Shown: in pieces, positions 45,425 to 54,402 of the stretch
Layout of the letters: each line of letters opens with the position of its first letter
Position numbering within the stretch: position 1 is the stretch's first letter
Assembly: GCA_947502355.1 (NCBI GenBank)
Contig: CANMZP010000016.1
Location: forward strand, 1-64,000
From: an uncultured Thalassotalea sp.
GTDB taxonomy: Bacteria; Pseudomonadota; Gammaproteobacteria; Enterobacterales; Alteromonadaceae
Length of the DNA stretch: 64,000 bases
Direction of reading: 5' to 3'
Translations under genes and position numbers: made by a program
The notes under the pieces: model-generated
What the model saw: only the letters and a program-made list of their open reading frames with translations
The model's database searches: none
What the model was told of the DNA's origin: nothing

Positions 45425-47989
45425 TTGTTCCGATTCATAAGCCAATGCATGCTTGTTTGTATGCTATTTTCTGCAAGCGCGCACAGTGAAACGCTTGATT
45501 ATTATTTTCCAGATAAGCCTTCTTATCGTAGCGAAATCCCAACACCTAAGTCCGTTATAGGCTTTGATGTTGGTGATCGTCATGTGCGTCATGACCAGTT
45601 AATTGCCTACTTTCGTGAATTAGCGGCCAGCAGCGACATGGTTCAACTTGACCATATCGGCTACACCAACGAACACCGCAAACAAGTATTAGCCACAATA
45701 TCTAGCAAAGAAAATTTAGCTAATTTAGACCGCATCCTTGCCGATAGACAATCAGGTAAGCGTTTAGACAAAGATGCGCCAGCGGTTGTCTGGTTAGGGT
45801 ATAGCATTCACGGTAATGAAATCAGTGGTGCAAACGCTTCAATGTTGGTGGGTTACTACCTTGCTGCGGCACAAAACGAAGCAATGCAATCGTTGTTAGA
45901 CGATGTCATTGTTATTATTGAGCCAAGCATGAACCCAGATGGCATGGACCTGTTTACCACCTGGGTAAATAGCAACCGTAATCAGTCATTAAATACTGAT
46001 CCGGAGCACCGCACGCACATTCGTCAGTGGCCATCGGGTCGAACCAACCACTTTCGTTTTGACTTAAACCGTGACTGGTTACCACTAACTCAAGTAGAAA
46101 GCCAAAACCGTGTACGTAACTTTCATAAGTACAAGCCAAATGTACTGGCCGATTTTCATGAAATGGGTAAAGATGCGACCTACTTTTTCCAACCAGGCGT
46201 ATTGGATCGCACCAACCCATTAACACCACAAAAGAACATTGAATTAACGCAGTTATTTGCTACGTTCCACGGTGATGCCCTAGATGGTGACAACCGCTTG
46301 TACTACAGCCAAGAAAGCTTTGATGATTTTTACTACGGTAAAGGCTCAACCTACCCAGACATCAATGGTACCGTTGGTATTTTATTTGAACAAGCCAGCT
46401 CTCGTGGTTTTGCCCAAGACAGCATTAACGGTGTACTCACCTTCAGTTACGGCATTAAAAACCACGTATTAACCTCCTTCTCAACCTTAAAAGCGGCACA
46501 TAAGAATAAAGATGAGCTTGAAAAATTCCGCTTTGATTCGGTAAAAGACAACTTACGTCTTGCAGAAGATGAAAAATTTGACGGCTACCTAGTAACCGAA
46601 CCATACGACAGTTACCGTTTGACCAACTTTTTAAACCTATTGGCTCAACACCAAATTACCATTTACCCATTAAGCAAAGACCATAAAGTGGACGGCGAAA
46701 CGTACGCCAAAGAGCACAGTTACTACGTACCACTTAAACAAGCTCAGTACCGCGTGATCAAAACCATTTTTGAAAAAGTAACCAAGTTTAAAAACAACAC
46801 GTTTTATGACGTATCGGGTTGGACCATTCCACTGGCTTATAACTTAACAACGGCAGAATTAAAATCGTCGCGCAGCGTTAAGTTAGCTAAACAAGCTTGG
46901 CAATTTAAAGCGCCAAAAGCCCTGAACACAGACAGCCTTAGCGAAAGTTACGCTTATGCGTTTACCTGGGATAATTACCTAGCCCCCAAACTGCTTAATA
47001 AACTTCTTAATAAAGGCATTAAAGCCCGAGTTGCAACGAAAGGGTTTAGCCAATACGCCAATGGCAAGTTGATTGACTTTAAGCCTGGCACCATTGTTAT
47101 GCCAGCAGCTATCCAACAAAACCCACAATGGTTTACCATTTTGGCCGCCGAAAAAGCCGCATTTGATATTGAAGTATTTGCCTTGCAAAGCGGTTTAACC
47201 CCGAATGGTATTGAACTTGGCAGCTCGTCCATTAAGCCCGTAAATCCGGTGAGTGTATTGCTTGTTGGTGGTCAGGGCGTTAACCCAAATGAAGCCGGCC
47301 ATATGTTGCATTACCTTGATGGTCAAATCGGCGTGCCCGTTAGCATTGTTGAAATTGAGCGCCTGCGCCGCATCAGTTTTGATCGTTACACCCACGTATT
47401 ATTTGTGGATGGCAGCTATGGTCAAATCGAAGGAAGCACCATAGATGAGTTAAAGCACTGGGTGAACGCAGGTGGTGTGGTCTTTGGGCAGCGCCGCGGC
47501 GCCAAATGGCTTGCCGACATTGGTTTATTAAAAGCCAACTTTGTGAGCCGTGACACCTTGACCGCTGAATTTGATACCGATAATTTAAGCTATGCCGATA
47601 AAGAGAAGTTTTCTGCCCAGCAACGTATTGCTGGTACCATTTTTGGTACCAATATCGATACCACGCATCCACTAGCCTACGGTTATCACAAAACGTTCTT
47701 ACCTATCTTTAAAAACTCAACGGTTATGATTGAGCAACCGAATGCGCCGTTTGTGAGTTTAAATAACTTTACTAACTCACCGTTATTAAGCGGTTACAGC
47801 GCTAAGCAAATGACCAACCAAGTAGCCAATAAAACCGCGATTATGGCCCACAATTCAGGTTATGGTCGCGTCATTGCCAGTAGCGAAAACTTAACGTTTC
47901 GCGGTTACTGGTTAGGTACCTCAAAGATTGTCGCTAACGCGTTATTCTTTGCTAAAAGCTTTAGCGCGCAGGCACCTAAAACAAAATAA
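45425..47989 (+). CDS. Exported M14-family zinc carboxypeptidase
   Basis: The 854-residue protein starts at a TTG after AGGGAG and has a signal peptide (cleavage near SAHS-ET, residue 21). The peptidase M14 domain (about residues 50-360) has the zinc ligands H129 and E132 in SIHGNEISG and H245 in DFHEMG, with the catalytic Glu in GILFEQASSRG. A long C-terminal half (500-850) contains a glutamine-amidotransferase-like fold (SVLLVGGQGVNPNE, VLFVDGSYGQI, LKHWVNAGGVV), as in other large M14 proteins of marine bacteria. It should digest peptides in the periplasm or outside. It separates nfuA from comF. Confidence 0.88.
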   Translation: MFRFISQCMLVCMLFSASAHSETLDYYFPDKPSYRSEIPTPKSVIGFDVGDRHVRHDQLIAYFRELAASSDMVQLDHIGYTNEHRKQVLATISSKENLANLDRILADRQSGKRLDKDAPAVVWLGYSIHGNEISGANASMLVGYYLAAAQNEAMQSLLDDVIVIIEPSMNPDGMDLFTTWVNSNRNQSLNTDPEHRTHIRQWPSGRTNHFRFDLNRDWLPLTQVESQNRVRNFHKYKPNVLADFHEMGKDATYFFQPGVLDRTNPLTPQKNIELTQLFATFHGDALDGDNRLYYSQESFDDFYYGKGSTYPDINGTVGILFEQASSRGFAQDSINGVLTFSYGIKNHVLTSFSTLKAAHKNKDELEKFRFDSVKDNLRLAEDEKFDGYLVTEPYDSYRLTNFLNLLAQHQITIYPLSKDHKVDGETYAKEHSYYVPLKQAQYRVIKTIFEKVTKFKNNTFYDVSGWTIPLAYNLTTAELKSSRSVKLAKQAWQFKAPKALNTDSLSESYAYAFTWDNYLAPKLLNKLLNKGIKARVATKGFSQYANGKLIDFKPGTIVMPAAIQQNPQWFTILAAEKAAFDIEVFALQSGLTPNGIELGSSSIKPVNPVSVLLVGGQGVNPNEAGHMLHYLDGQIGVPVSIVEIERLRRISFDRYTHVLFVDGSYGQIEGSTIDELKHWVNAGGVVFGQRRGAKWLADIGLLKANFVSRDTLTAEFDTDNLSYADKEKFSAQQRIAGTIFGTNIDTTHPLAYGYHKTFLPIFKNSTVMIEQPNAPFVSLNNFTNSPLLSGYSAKQMTNQVANKTAIMAHNSGYGRVIASSENLTFRGYWLGTSKIVANALFFAKSFSAQAPKTK

Positions 47990-48007
47990 CAACTTGGTAT
48001 TGATACC

Positions 48008-48745
48008 TTAAACAGGATCTTCTTTAACAACCAAACAGACAGAAAGCACGGTGATCTTTTCGACACCGTGCTTTTTTAATAACGTACTTATCTCATTTAC
48101 CGTGCTGCCCGTGGTAACAACATCATCAATTATCGCGACATGCTTAGCCAAAATAGGCCGCTTGCTTAATTGAAATGCACTGGCCAAATTTTTCCGGCGA
48201 CTCGCCCCGGTTTGCCCTACCTGAGCTTCAGTGGCGCGTACTCTTGCAATAACATCGCTTGCACAGCGTTTGTTTAATGTTTTTGCCATGTGTTCTGCAA
48301 TCAGTTGAGCCTGATTATATTGCCGTAACTTACGTCGGATTTTATGAAGAGGCACCGGAATAAACAGCTCTGGTAGTTGTGCATCACTGCCCTGCGCTTT
48401 TAAATGATCGCCAAACAGTTCTCCTAGTAAACTCGCCAATTCGATTCGTCTAGAATATTTTAATTGGCTCACCCAGCTATCATACGGCCATTGATAGGGC
48501 GCCAGACACAGCAGCTGCTCAAAACTGACATTGCCTAATAAGCGGTTCACTTTGGGATGATTCAATAAATTCGCATCGAAGGCGTCGAGCTGAAATTTAC
48601 GAATATCGTCACTGCAGGTTTGACACAATAACGCATAGCGCTGGCAAGGCTGCAAGCATAAGTCGCAACGAAACAGGACAATGTGCTGCAGTGTTTTAAT
48701 GCGCGGCAATAAAAAATCAGATATTTTCCTTAACAAGCTTTTCAT
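48008..48745 (-). CDS. comF: ComF-family phosphoribosyltransferase-like protein
   Basis: The 245-residue protein has an N-terminal zinc-finger-like part with two CxxC pairs (RCDLCLQPCQRYALLCQTC) and a C-terminal phosphoribosyltransferase fold with the PRPP loop VAIIDDVVTTGSTVNE. ComF/GntX proteins support DNA uptake during natural transformation in several bacteria. The presence of pilMNOPQ in this window fits, but is not proof. It diverges from bioH as in E. coli (gntX-bioH). Confidence 0.92.
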   Translation of the reverse strand: MKSLLRKISDFLLPRIKTLQHIVLFRCDLCLQPCQRYALLCQTCSDDIRKFQLDAFDANLLNHPKVNRLLGNVSFEQLLCLAPYQWPYDSWVSQLKYSRRIELASLLGELFGDHLKAQGSDAQLPELFIPVPLHKIRRKLRQYNQAQLIAEHMAKTLNKRCASDVIARVRATEAQVGQTGASRRKNLASAFQLSKRPILAKHVAIIDDVVTTGSTVNEISTLLKKHGVEKITVLSVCLVVKEDPV

Positions 48746-48812
48746 ATTCGCACTCCCTTGCGTAAAATAAACGTATCAGTAATAAAAAATTATTAACAAT
48801 AATCTATTAAGC

Positions 48813-49595
48813 ATGGCAGAACGTTTAACTTTTACCACAATAGGACAGGGAACCCCGTTGGTTTTTATTCATGGCTGGGGCCTTAACAGTGGCATATTTC
48901 ACCCCATCGCCGAGCAATTAAGCCAGCAATATCAGGTAACCTGCATTGACTTACCTGGTTTTGGGCAAAACCAGGCCATTGCCGCTCAACCATATTCCAT
49001 ACAGGAAATAGCGAAAAAAATCAGCGAAGTGATTGAACAACCTTCGGTGATTTTGGGTTGGTCATTGGGTGGACTTGTTGGCACCGAACTGGCCCTGCAT
49101 CACAGTGAAAAGGTATTGGGATTGGTGACGATAACCAGCTCACCCTATTTTGTAGACCAACCCAATTGGCCAGGCATTAAAGCCGACTTGCTTAAAGCGT
49201 TCCATCAACAATTAAAGCAAGACAGTAAGAAAACCATCGATGGCTTTTTAAAAATTCAAGCCATGGGTAGCGCATCGGTGCGCCAAGACGTTAAACAAAT
49301 CAAGACGTTAATTAATCAGTATGCCGAGCCCGTGGTTGACGTACTCGACCAATCCTTGTCATTATTAGAGACGGTTGATTTACGTAGCCAACTAATGCGC
49401 ATCGAATTGCCCGTATTAAGGTTATATGGACGATTGGACTCCTTGGTACCCAAAGCGGTAATTGAGCAGGTAGATAAACTTTTACCAAGCAGTGACCGCT
49501 ATACCTTTCATCACGCTTCGCATGCGCCCTTCATCTCTCATGGCGATGAATTTATTAGCGTCCTAAGCGACTGGTTAACTGGCAAAATTACATAA
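48813..49595 (+). CDS. bioH: Pimeloyl-ACP methyl ester carboxylesterase
   Basis: BioH removes the methyl group from pimeloyl-ACP methyl ester to release the biotin precursor. The 260-residue alpha/beta hydrolase has the nucleophile Ser in GWSLGGLVG, the Asp in YGRLDSLVP and the His in HASHAPFISH; the oxyanion segment is IHGWGLNSG. Divergence from the comF gene supports the name. It is followed by an MscS gene 16 bp downstream. Confidence 0.93.
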   Translation: MAERLTFTTIGQGTPLVFIHGWGLNSGIFHPIAEQLSQQYQVTCIDLPGFGQNQAIAAQPYSIQEIAKKISEVIEQPSVILGWSLGGLVGTELALHHSEKVLGLVTITSSPYFVDQPNWPGIKADLLKAFHQQLKQDSKKTIDGFLKIQAMGSASVRQDVKQIKTLINQYAEPVVDVLDQSLSLLETVDLRSQLMRIELPVLRLYGRLDSLVPKAVIEQVDKLLPSSDRYTFHHASHAPFISHGDEFISVLSDWLTGKIT

Positions 49596-49611
49596 ATAAT
49601 TAGGTGATAAA

Positions 49612-50748
49612 ATGCAAAACTGGCAAGCATGGCAAGAAAGTTTGATTCAATATTTTAGCTTCCTGGATAATAGACCCCTATTGCATGCCGGCCTGATCTT
49701 GTTTGGCACTTGGGTGTTTGCCTGGATTTTTGACCGTGTAATTGTTGCTGTCGCTCGTCGTCTTGCCTCCAAAACCGAAACCGATATTGACGATCATCTA
49801 TTTGACTTAATGCATCGCCCACTGTTTTATTCCATCTTAGTCTTTGGGCTGTCTTTAGCGACCCACGTTGTCCATATTCCTAATGAGATCTACAACATCC
49901 TGTTCCCCGTGCTGTATACCGTGCTATTACTCATGTGGACCATGTTTCTACTTAAATTTGCCAAGGTCATGCTACGAAAAATGGCCTTTAACCAACGGCA
50001 TTTTGGCGTATTACACCCACAAACACTGCCTCTGTTTGAAAATTTAGCCTTAATCGTTATTTTAGTCCTGTCGGTTTATTACATCCTGTCCAGCTGGGAT
50101 ATCGATATGACCGCTTGGTTAGCCTCGGCTGGTATTGTCGGTATTGCCGTGGGTTTCGCCGCTAAAGATACCCTGGCCAACTTATTTTCTGGGGTGTTTA
50201 TCATGGCCGATGCCCCCTATAAAATTGGCGACTACATTGTGTTAGAAACCGGCGAGCGTGGTGAAGTAACCAACATAGGCCTTCGAAGCACTCGCATATT
50301 AACCCGTGACAACATTGAAGTTACGGTACCAAACTCGGTAATGGGCAATACCAAGGTCATTAACGAATCGGGAGGGCCTAGCACCCAATATCGCATCCGC
50401 ACCCGCGTAGGTGTAGCCTATGGTAGCGACATAGATTTAGCCCGCAGTGTGCTGCAAAGCGTCGCCGATAATGAAATCGATATCTGCACCAACCCACCAC
50501 CGGTCGTGCGCTTTCGTACCTTTGGTGGTTCCAGTTTGGATTTTGATGTGATGGGCTGGATCACCGAACCGGCGCTACGAGGCCGTATTATCGATAAACT
50601 CAATACCGAAATATATAAGAAATTTGCCGAACACAATATTGAGATCCCATACCACAAGCAAGATGTATATATTAAAGAATTTCCTGGTCGTAATAACGCC
50701 CAAACAGGGGATCACAATAGCCCAACCGGCCTTGAGGAAACGCCATGA
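49612..50748 (+). CDS. Small-conductance mechanosensitive channel (MscS family)
   Basis: The 378-residue protein has four or five membrane helices in the first 180 residues. The pore helix follows the MscS pattern (LASAGIVGIAVGFAAKDTLANLFSG), then the beta domain (DYIVLETGERGEVTNIGLRSTRI, VTVPNSVMGN) and a C-terminal alpha/beta part ending with IPYHKQDVYI. It releases solutes on hypo-osmotic shock. It is longer than E. coli MscS (286) because of extra N-terminal helices, closer to YbdG-like members. It overlaps the DUF4144 gene by 4 bp. Confidence 0.92.
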   Translation: MQNWQAWQESLIQYFSFLDNRPLLHAGLILFGTWVFAWIFDRVIVAVARRLASKTETDIDDHLFDLMHRPLFYSILVFGLSLATHVVHIPNEIYNILFPVLYTVLLLMWTMFLLKFAKVMLRKMAFNQRHFGVLHPQTLPLFENLALIVILVLSVYYILSSWDIDMTAWLASAGIVGIAVGFAAKDTLANLFSGVFIMADAPYKIGDYIVLETGERGEVTNIGLRSTRILTRDNIEVTVPNSVMGNTKVINESGGPSTQYRIRTRVGVAYGSDIDLARSVLQSVADNEIDICTNPPPVVRFRTFGGSSLDFDVMGWITEPALRGRIIDKLNTEIYKKFAEHNIEIPYHKQDVYIKEFPGRNNAQTGDHNSPTGLEETP

Positions 50749-51074
50749 TTTATTGGCCAGCGATTATCAAACACGATAATGAAGATGAGTTGATCTTTAT
50801 TGCTAACGAGCAACAATGGCAAACCGACGAAGAAATGTTGCTCTACTTGTTTACCGAGCGTGATGTGCTCATAGATAGCAAAGGGGCTGTTTATTCTTTA
50901 CCTGATATCCAACAAAGCCCTGAAACAGCAAAGCCATTAGGCCATGCCACCGTCGAAAACATGCTTGAGTTGGTTAGAGAGCATGCTGTCATAACCAACC
51001 ATTGTTGCGCGAGTAAAATACACGCCAGCAGTATTGAGCAGGCCATTGCCCTTGTAAGCTCGATGAGTGATTAA
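50745..51074 (+). CDS. DUF4144 family protein
   Basis: This 109-residue protein begins MIYWPAIIKHDNEDELIFI and matches DUF4144, a family found in Alteromonadales and Vibrio relatives; function unknown. The ATG overlaps the stop of the MscS gene (ATGA), so the two are translated together. Confidence 0.8.
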   Translation: MIYWPAIIKHDNEDELIFIANEQQWQTDEEMLLYLFTERDVLIDSKGAVYSLPDIQQSPETAKPLGHATVENMLELVREHAVITNHCCASKIHASSIEQAIALVSSMSD

Positions 51075-51215
51075 CTATCGTCACCTGCAGAGCCTCAGAC
51101 ATAACGGGGCTCATTATTGATTAAAAAACACACAAAACAATAACAAACCCTCACAGACATTTCCCGTTAACTCAATACAATAGACCATCATAGAAATATT
51201 TTATCAGGCCCGTTC

Positions 51216-51635
51216 ATGAAACTTATCACCGGATTGTTTTTGCTGTTTGTTGCCAGCTTAATTTATATGGCCAATACCGGTCAGGAAAACATCTTGTTTG
51301 AGTTAAAACGACAAATCGCCTATGGCGATAAAGTGGGCCATTTCCTGTTATACGGCACTAGCACGTTATTACTCAACCTTGCCCTAAATGGTAAAAGTTT
51401 ACCGTTAAGCCCGGCTTTGCAAGTCGGCTCTTTAGCGGTTTTAGTCGCCACCACACTCGAAGAATTTAGCCAGTTATTTATTGCCCGCAGAACGTTTAGC
51501 GTGTTAGATATGTGTGCAAACGTAAGTGGAATTTTTTGCTTTACCCTATTCAGCCTGCTTATCCTAAAAATGCTTTCCCGACGACAAGACGGGTTATCAG
51601 AAAAGCATGTTACTGACGAATTAGAGCTTAACTAG
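51216..51635 (+). CDS. VanZ-like membrane protein
   Basis: The 139-residue protein has four membrane helices and the VanZ-like motifs DKVGHFLLYGTSTLL and TTLEEFSQLFIARRTFSVLDMCANVSGI (Lys-Gly-His and Glu-x-x-Gln with Asp-x-x-x-N). Proteins like this are common in marine bacteria without known role; glycopeptide resistance is not implied. It converges on the dipeptidase gene. Confidence 0.85.
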   Translation: MKLITGLFLLFVASLIYMANTGQENILFELKRQIAYGDKVGHFLLYGTSTLLLNLALNGKSLPLSPALQVGSLAVLVATTLEEFSQLFIARRTFSVLDMCANVSGIFCFTLFSLLILKMLSRRQDGLSEKHVTDELELN

Positions 51636-51654
51636 CCCACTTATTTTAATGGTT

Positions 51655-52827
51655 TCAAGCCTCAGCAAAGTACGTCGCTTTTATCAAACCTCCCTCGCCC
51701 ATTAAACACTCTCCCATGGCATACACTTGCTTGATAGCCAAATCCATTTCATCCAGCAATACGATATCGGCATCAAAACCCGGGGAAATTTGACCTTTAT
51801 TATCCAAACCTAATACATTAGCCGGACTTTGCGTTACGGTCATTAATGCCGTACCTAAGTCGATTTCCTGCTTATGCACACAGGATACCAATGACTTATG
51901 CAGGCTGCTCACCCTACCAATTTGCAGATCAATTAAACGTCCCTGCTTATCAAAACATGGCAAGCTGGCATTGCCATCAGAGCTTAACGTGATGTGCATC
52001 GGATCAACGCCATCAGCTAAGGCTTGTCTAACGGCATCGTCGGCAGCGACTTCACCTTCTGCCAATATTTGGTCCGTCGTGCTAGTGGTAAAGTCAATCA
52101 CCCCGCCCGCTTTGGCAAATTCAAACCCCTGGGTCAGTAAATCGGAGTTTCGATTTACGTGAGTTGGGTAAAATTGACTTAACGGCACATCACTGTTTTT
52201 TGCCACCTCAAAAAGCAAATCCAACCCAGAGGAACTATCACCTACATGCACACTAACAATGCCTGACTTACCAGACAACATGCCACCAACCCGCGCTTTA
52301 GAAGCCACTTTAGCAAGCTCTTGCCAACTTAACTGTGAACCACGATGATCGCTTATGGCTATTTCGCCAAGACCAATGAACTCGTCAATTAACATAATAT
52401 CTTTTTCGATAGCGCCGGTTATGGTTGGCGCTGGATAATGATAAGAGCCGGTATGACAATAAACACTCAGCCCAAACTCTTTTAAGGCTTTGGCTCTTGC
52501 CAACATATCTTCAATGCTGCGAGTAATTGAGTCGGTGCCTAAAACGCCCACCATGGTGGTAACGCCGGCTTCCACCGCATCTGAAAATGGCATTTGTGGC
52601 GTGCGGGTTTTAAAACCGCCTTCACCACCGCCACCACTGATATGCACCAAGGAATCTATAAACCCAGGAACTAGATAATGTCCCGTTGCATCAATCACTT
52701 GCAAGCCATGACTACTTTGCAAATTAATCTGTGCATCGATGGCAATAATTTTATTGCCACTAACAAGGACATCTTTTTGGCCAAGGTCATTTGGAGCAAA
52801 TACCCTGGCATGTTTAAATAGTTTCAT
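51655..52827 (-). CDS. iadA: Isoaspartyl dipeptidase homologue with altered metal site
   Basis: The 390-residue amidohydrolase aligns along its length with E. coli IadA, which splits beta-aspartyl dipeptides. Kept are the glycine-rich ISGGGGEGGFKTRTP, H194 in VHVGDS, H223 in THVNRN and D284 in SSDGNAS. Two key positions differ: the HxH motif after FID reads SLVH (Leu60 for His; H62 kept), and the metal-bridging carboxylated Lys of AISDHR is Glu155. The protein may hold one metal ion. It follows a YfcC-type carrier gene by 9 bp, near a cyanophycinase gene, so beta-Asp-Arg is a likely substrate (inference). The symbol marks homology; activity is unproven. Confidence 0.85.
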   Translation of the reverse strand: MKLFKHARVFAPNDLGQKDVLVSGNKIIAIDAQINLQSSHGLQVIDATGHYLVPGFIDSLVHISGGGGEGGFKTRTPQMPFSDAVEAGVTTMVGVLGTDSITRSIEDMLARAKALKEFGLSVYCHTGSYHYPAPTITGAIEKDIMLIDEFIGLGEIAISDHRGSQLSWQELAKVASKARVGGMLSGKSGIVSVHVGDSSSGLDLLFEVAKNSDVPLSQFYPTHVNRNSDLLTQGFEFAKAGGVIDFTTSTTDQILAEGEVAADDAVRQALADGVDPMHITLSSDGNASLPCFDKQGRLIDLQIGRVSSLHKSLVSCVHKQEIDLGTALMTVTQSPANVLGLDNKGQISPGFDADIVLLDEMDLAIKQVYAMGECLMGEGGLIKATYFAEA

Positions 52828-52836
52828 TTGTTACCA

Positions 52837-54294
52837 CTAAAAATTAACTGCAACGGCAATCCATAACGTCAAAATGGACATCCCCATTAATAACAGCAAA
52901 AACCTATAAATGGTCTTTGCCCACTCAAACCAATCCACTTTGGCAGCCCCTAGGCAACCGATTAATGACGCCGACGTTGGAATGATCAGGTTGGTAAACC
53001 CATCCCCCAATTGAAATGCCAACACCGCCGTTTGTCTGCTTACCCCAACCAAGTCGGCCAAAGGAGCCATTAATGGCATAGTTAGCGCTGCCTGACCGGA
53101 CCCCGAAGAGACAAAAAAGTTAAACAGTGACTGGAATATAAACATAAAACTGGCACTCAAGTAGGCCGACCAGTCACTGGCCAGTTCACTACTATGATGT
53201 AAAAGCGTGTTTAACACCGAGGGCGCAGCCGGATCATCACCACCAAACAGTAAGACAATCCCTTTAGCTAATCCGACAATTAAGGCAGCAGGCAATAAGT
53301 CTTTCGCCCCTTGTTGGAATGATTCTGACACCTGGTTAACGGTTAAGCGGTTGGCCAACACCGCAATCGCACCTATCACGCAGCCCATGGTAAAAAACTG
53401 ACTGGCAATTTCGGCAATATAATAGCCTTGAGCTAAAACGCCATAAATGATCCAGCCAATCACCAGAGTAAATACAAATAAGATCAACCCATCAAGACGG
53501 CCAAATTGGCCAGCAAGAGCCGAACTATCGACCTGATTCCCCTTAACGGTTTGCTGCCGAGTTTGTTTTGCGTATTGGCAGGTAAATGCCAAGCCGGTTA
53601 AGGTAAACACACACCATAGGGCAAAACGAAAAGGTGCCCCAGACATAATAGGCACATCTGAAATACCTTGGGCTATGGCCACACTGAAGGGGTTCATCCA
53701 CGATGTAGCAAAACCAATTTGGGTCGCCACATAAGTCACTAACACGGTCAGTATACTGTTATAGCCCATGGCCTTCATTAACGGCATAAGCACCAAGCAA
53801 AAAGCAATCGCTTCTTCCCCCATGCCAAAAATGGCACCACCTAATGAAAATAAAATAAACAGCACAGGCACAAATAATTGTTCCGCCCGTTTTATTTTAT
53901 TTATCAAGGCCAGTATGCCGTTGGTAATAGCACCGGTGCGCATAACAATACCAAACGCGCCACCCGTAATAAGGATAAACATAATCACACCAATGGCGCT
54001 GCTGTTCTTATCGCCTGAAACCAGCCCCTCAAAGGCAAAGTTAAAAAAGCCTATATCATTACCTGTCGAAAATAATGCCACGCCATTAGATACTTCGGCT
54101 TGTTGATAACTCCCCGCCACCAATAGCTGCCGGGCCCCATCATTTGATGCTTGTGTTGCAAACGTACCAGCCGGTACAAACCAAGTTAGCAGCGCAGCCA
54201 GTACCACCACAAAAAACAAAATCACAAAGGCATCGGGCATTTTGCTTTGTTTTATGGGCTCATCCCTAGGCAAAGAGCTCGTTATTGTTGTCAT
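52837..54294 (-). CDS. YfcC/DcuC-family carrier
   Basis: I place the start at the ATG 54294, preceded by GGGAGG seven bases earlier; a GTG 15 bp upstream falls in that ribosome site. The 485-residue inner-membrane protein has 11-13 helices, beginning AFVILFFVVVLAALLTWFVPAGTF, the hallmark of the YfcC family (PF03606, C4-dicarboxylate/amino-acid carriers). GMGEEAIAFCLVL and SGSGQAALTMPLMAPLADL are conserved transport loops. It is directly upstream of the dipeptidase gene and probably brings its dipeptide substrate into the cell. Confidence 0.9.
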   Translation of the reverse strand: MTTITSSLPRDEPIKQSKMPDAFVILFFVVVLAALLTWFVPAGTFATQASNDGARQLLVAGSYQQAEVSNGVALFSTGNDIGFFNFAFEGLVSGDKNSSAIGVIMFILITGGAFGIVMRTGAITNGILALINKIKRAEQLFVPVLFILFSLGGAIFGMGEEAIAFCLVLMPLMKAMGYNSILTVLVTYVATQIGFATSWMNPFSVAIAQGISDVPIMSGAPFRFALWCVFTLTGLAFTCQYAKQTRQQTVKGNQVDSSALAGQFGRLDGLILFVFTLVIGWIIYGVLAQGYYIAEIASQFFTMGCVIGAIAVLANRLTVNQVSESFQQGAKDLLPAALIVGLAKGIVLLFGGDDPAAPSVLNTLLHHSSELASDWSAYLSASFMFIFQSLFNFFVSSGSGQAALTMPLMAPLADLVGVSRQTAVLAFQLGDGFTNLIIPTSASLIGCLGAAKVDWFEWAKTIYRFLLLLMGMSILTLWIAVAVNF

Positions 54295-54402
54295 AAGGAA
54301 ACCTCCCACAGTACAAGGAAAAGTGCACTGCAGGCTTTTAAAATCAAGAATATGGCAAGCTCTTTACTGGAGCCTGCCAACCACTTAACGCACAACTTTT
54401 AC

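Noticed and set aside
47997-48008. Short dyad GGTATTGATACC between the M14 peptidase and comF genes as a terminator
   Set aside because: The 5-bp arms are too short and no T run follows on either strand.
54295-54309. GTG start 15 bp upstream for the YfcC-family carrier
   Set aside because: This GTG lies within the ribosome-binding site GGGAGG that serves the ATG at 54294.
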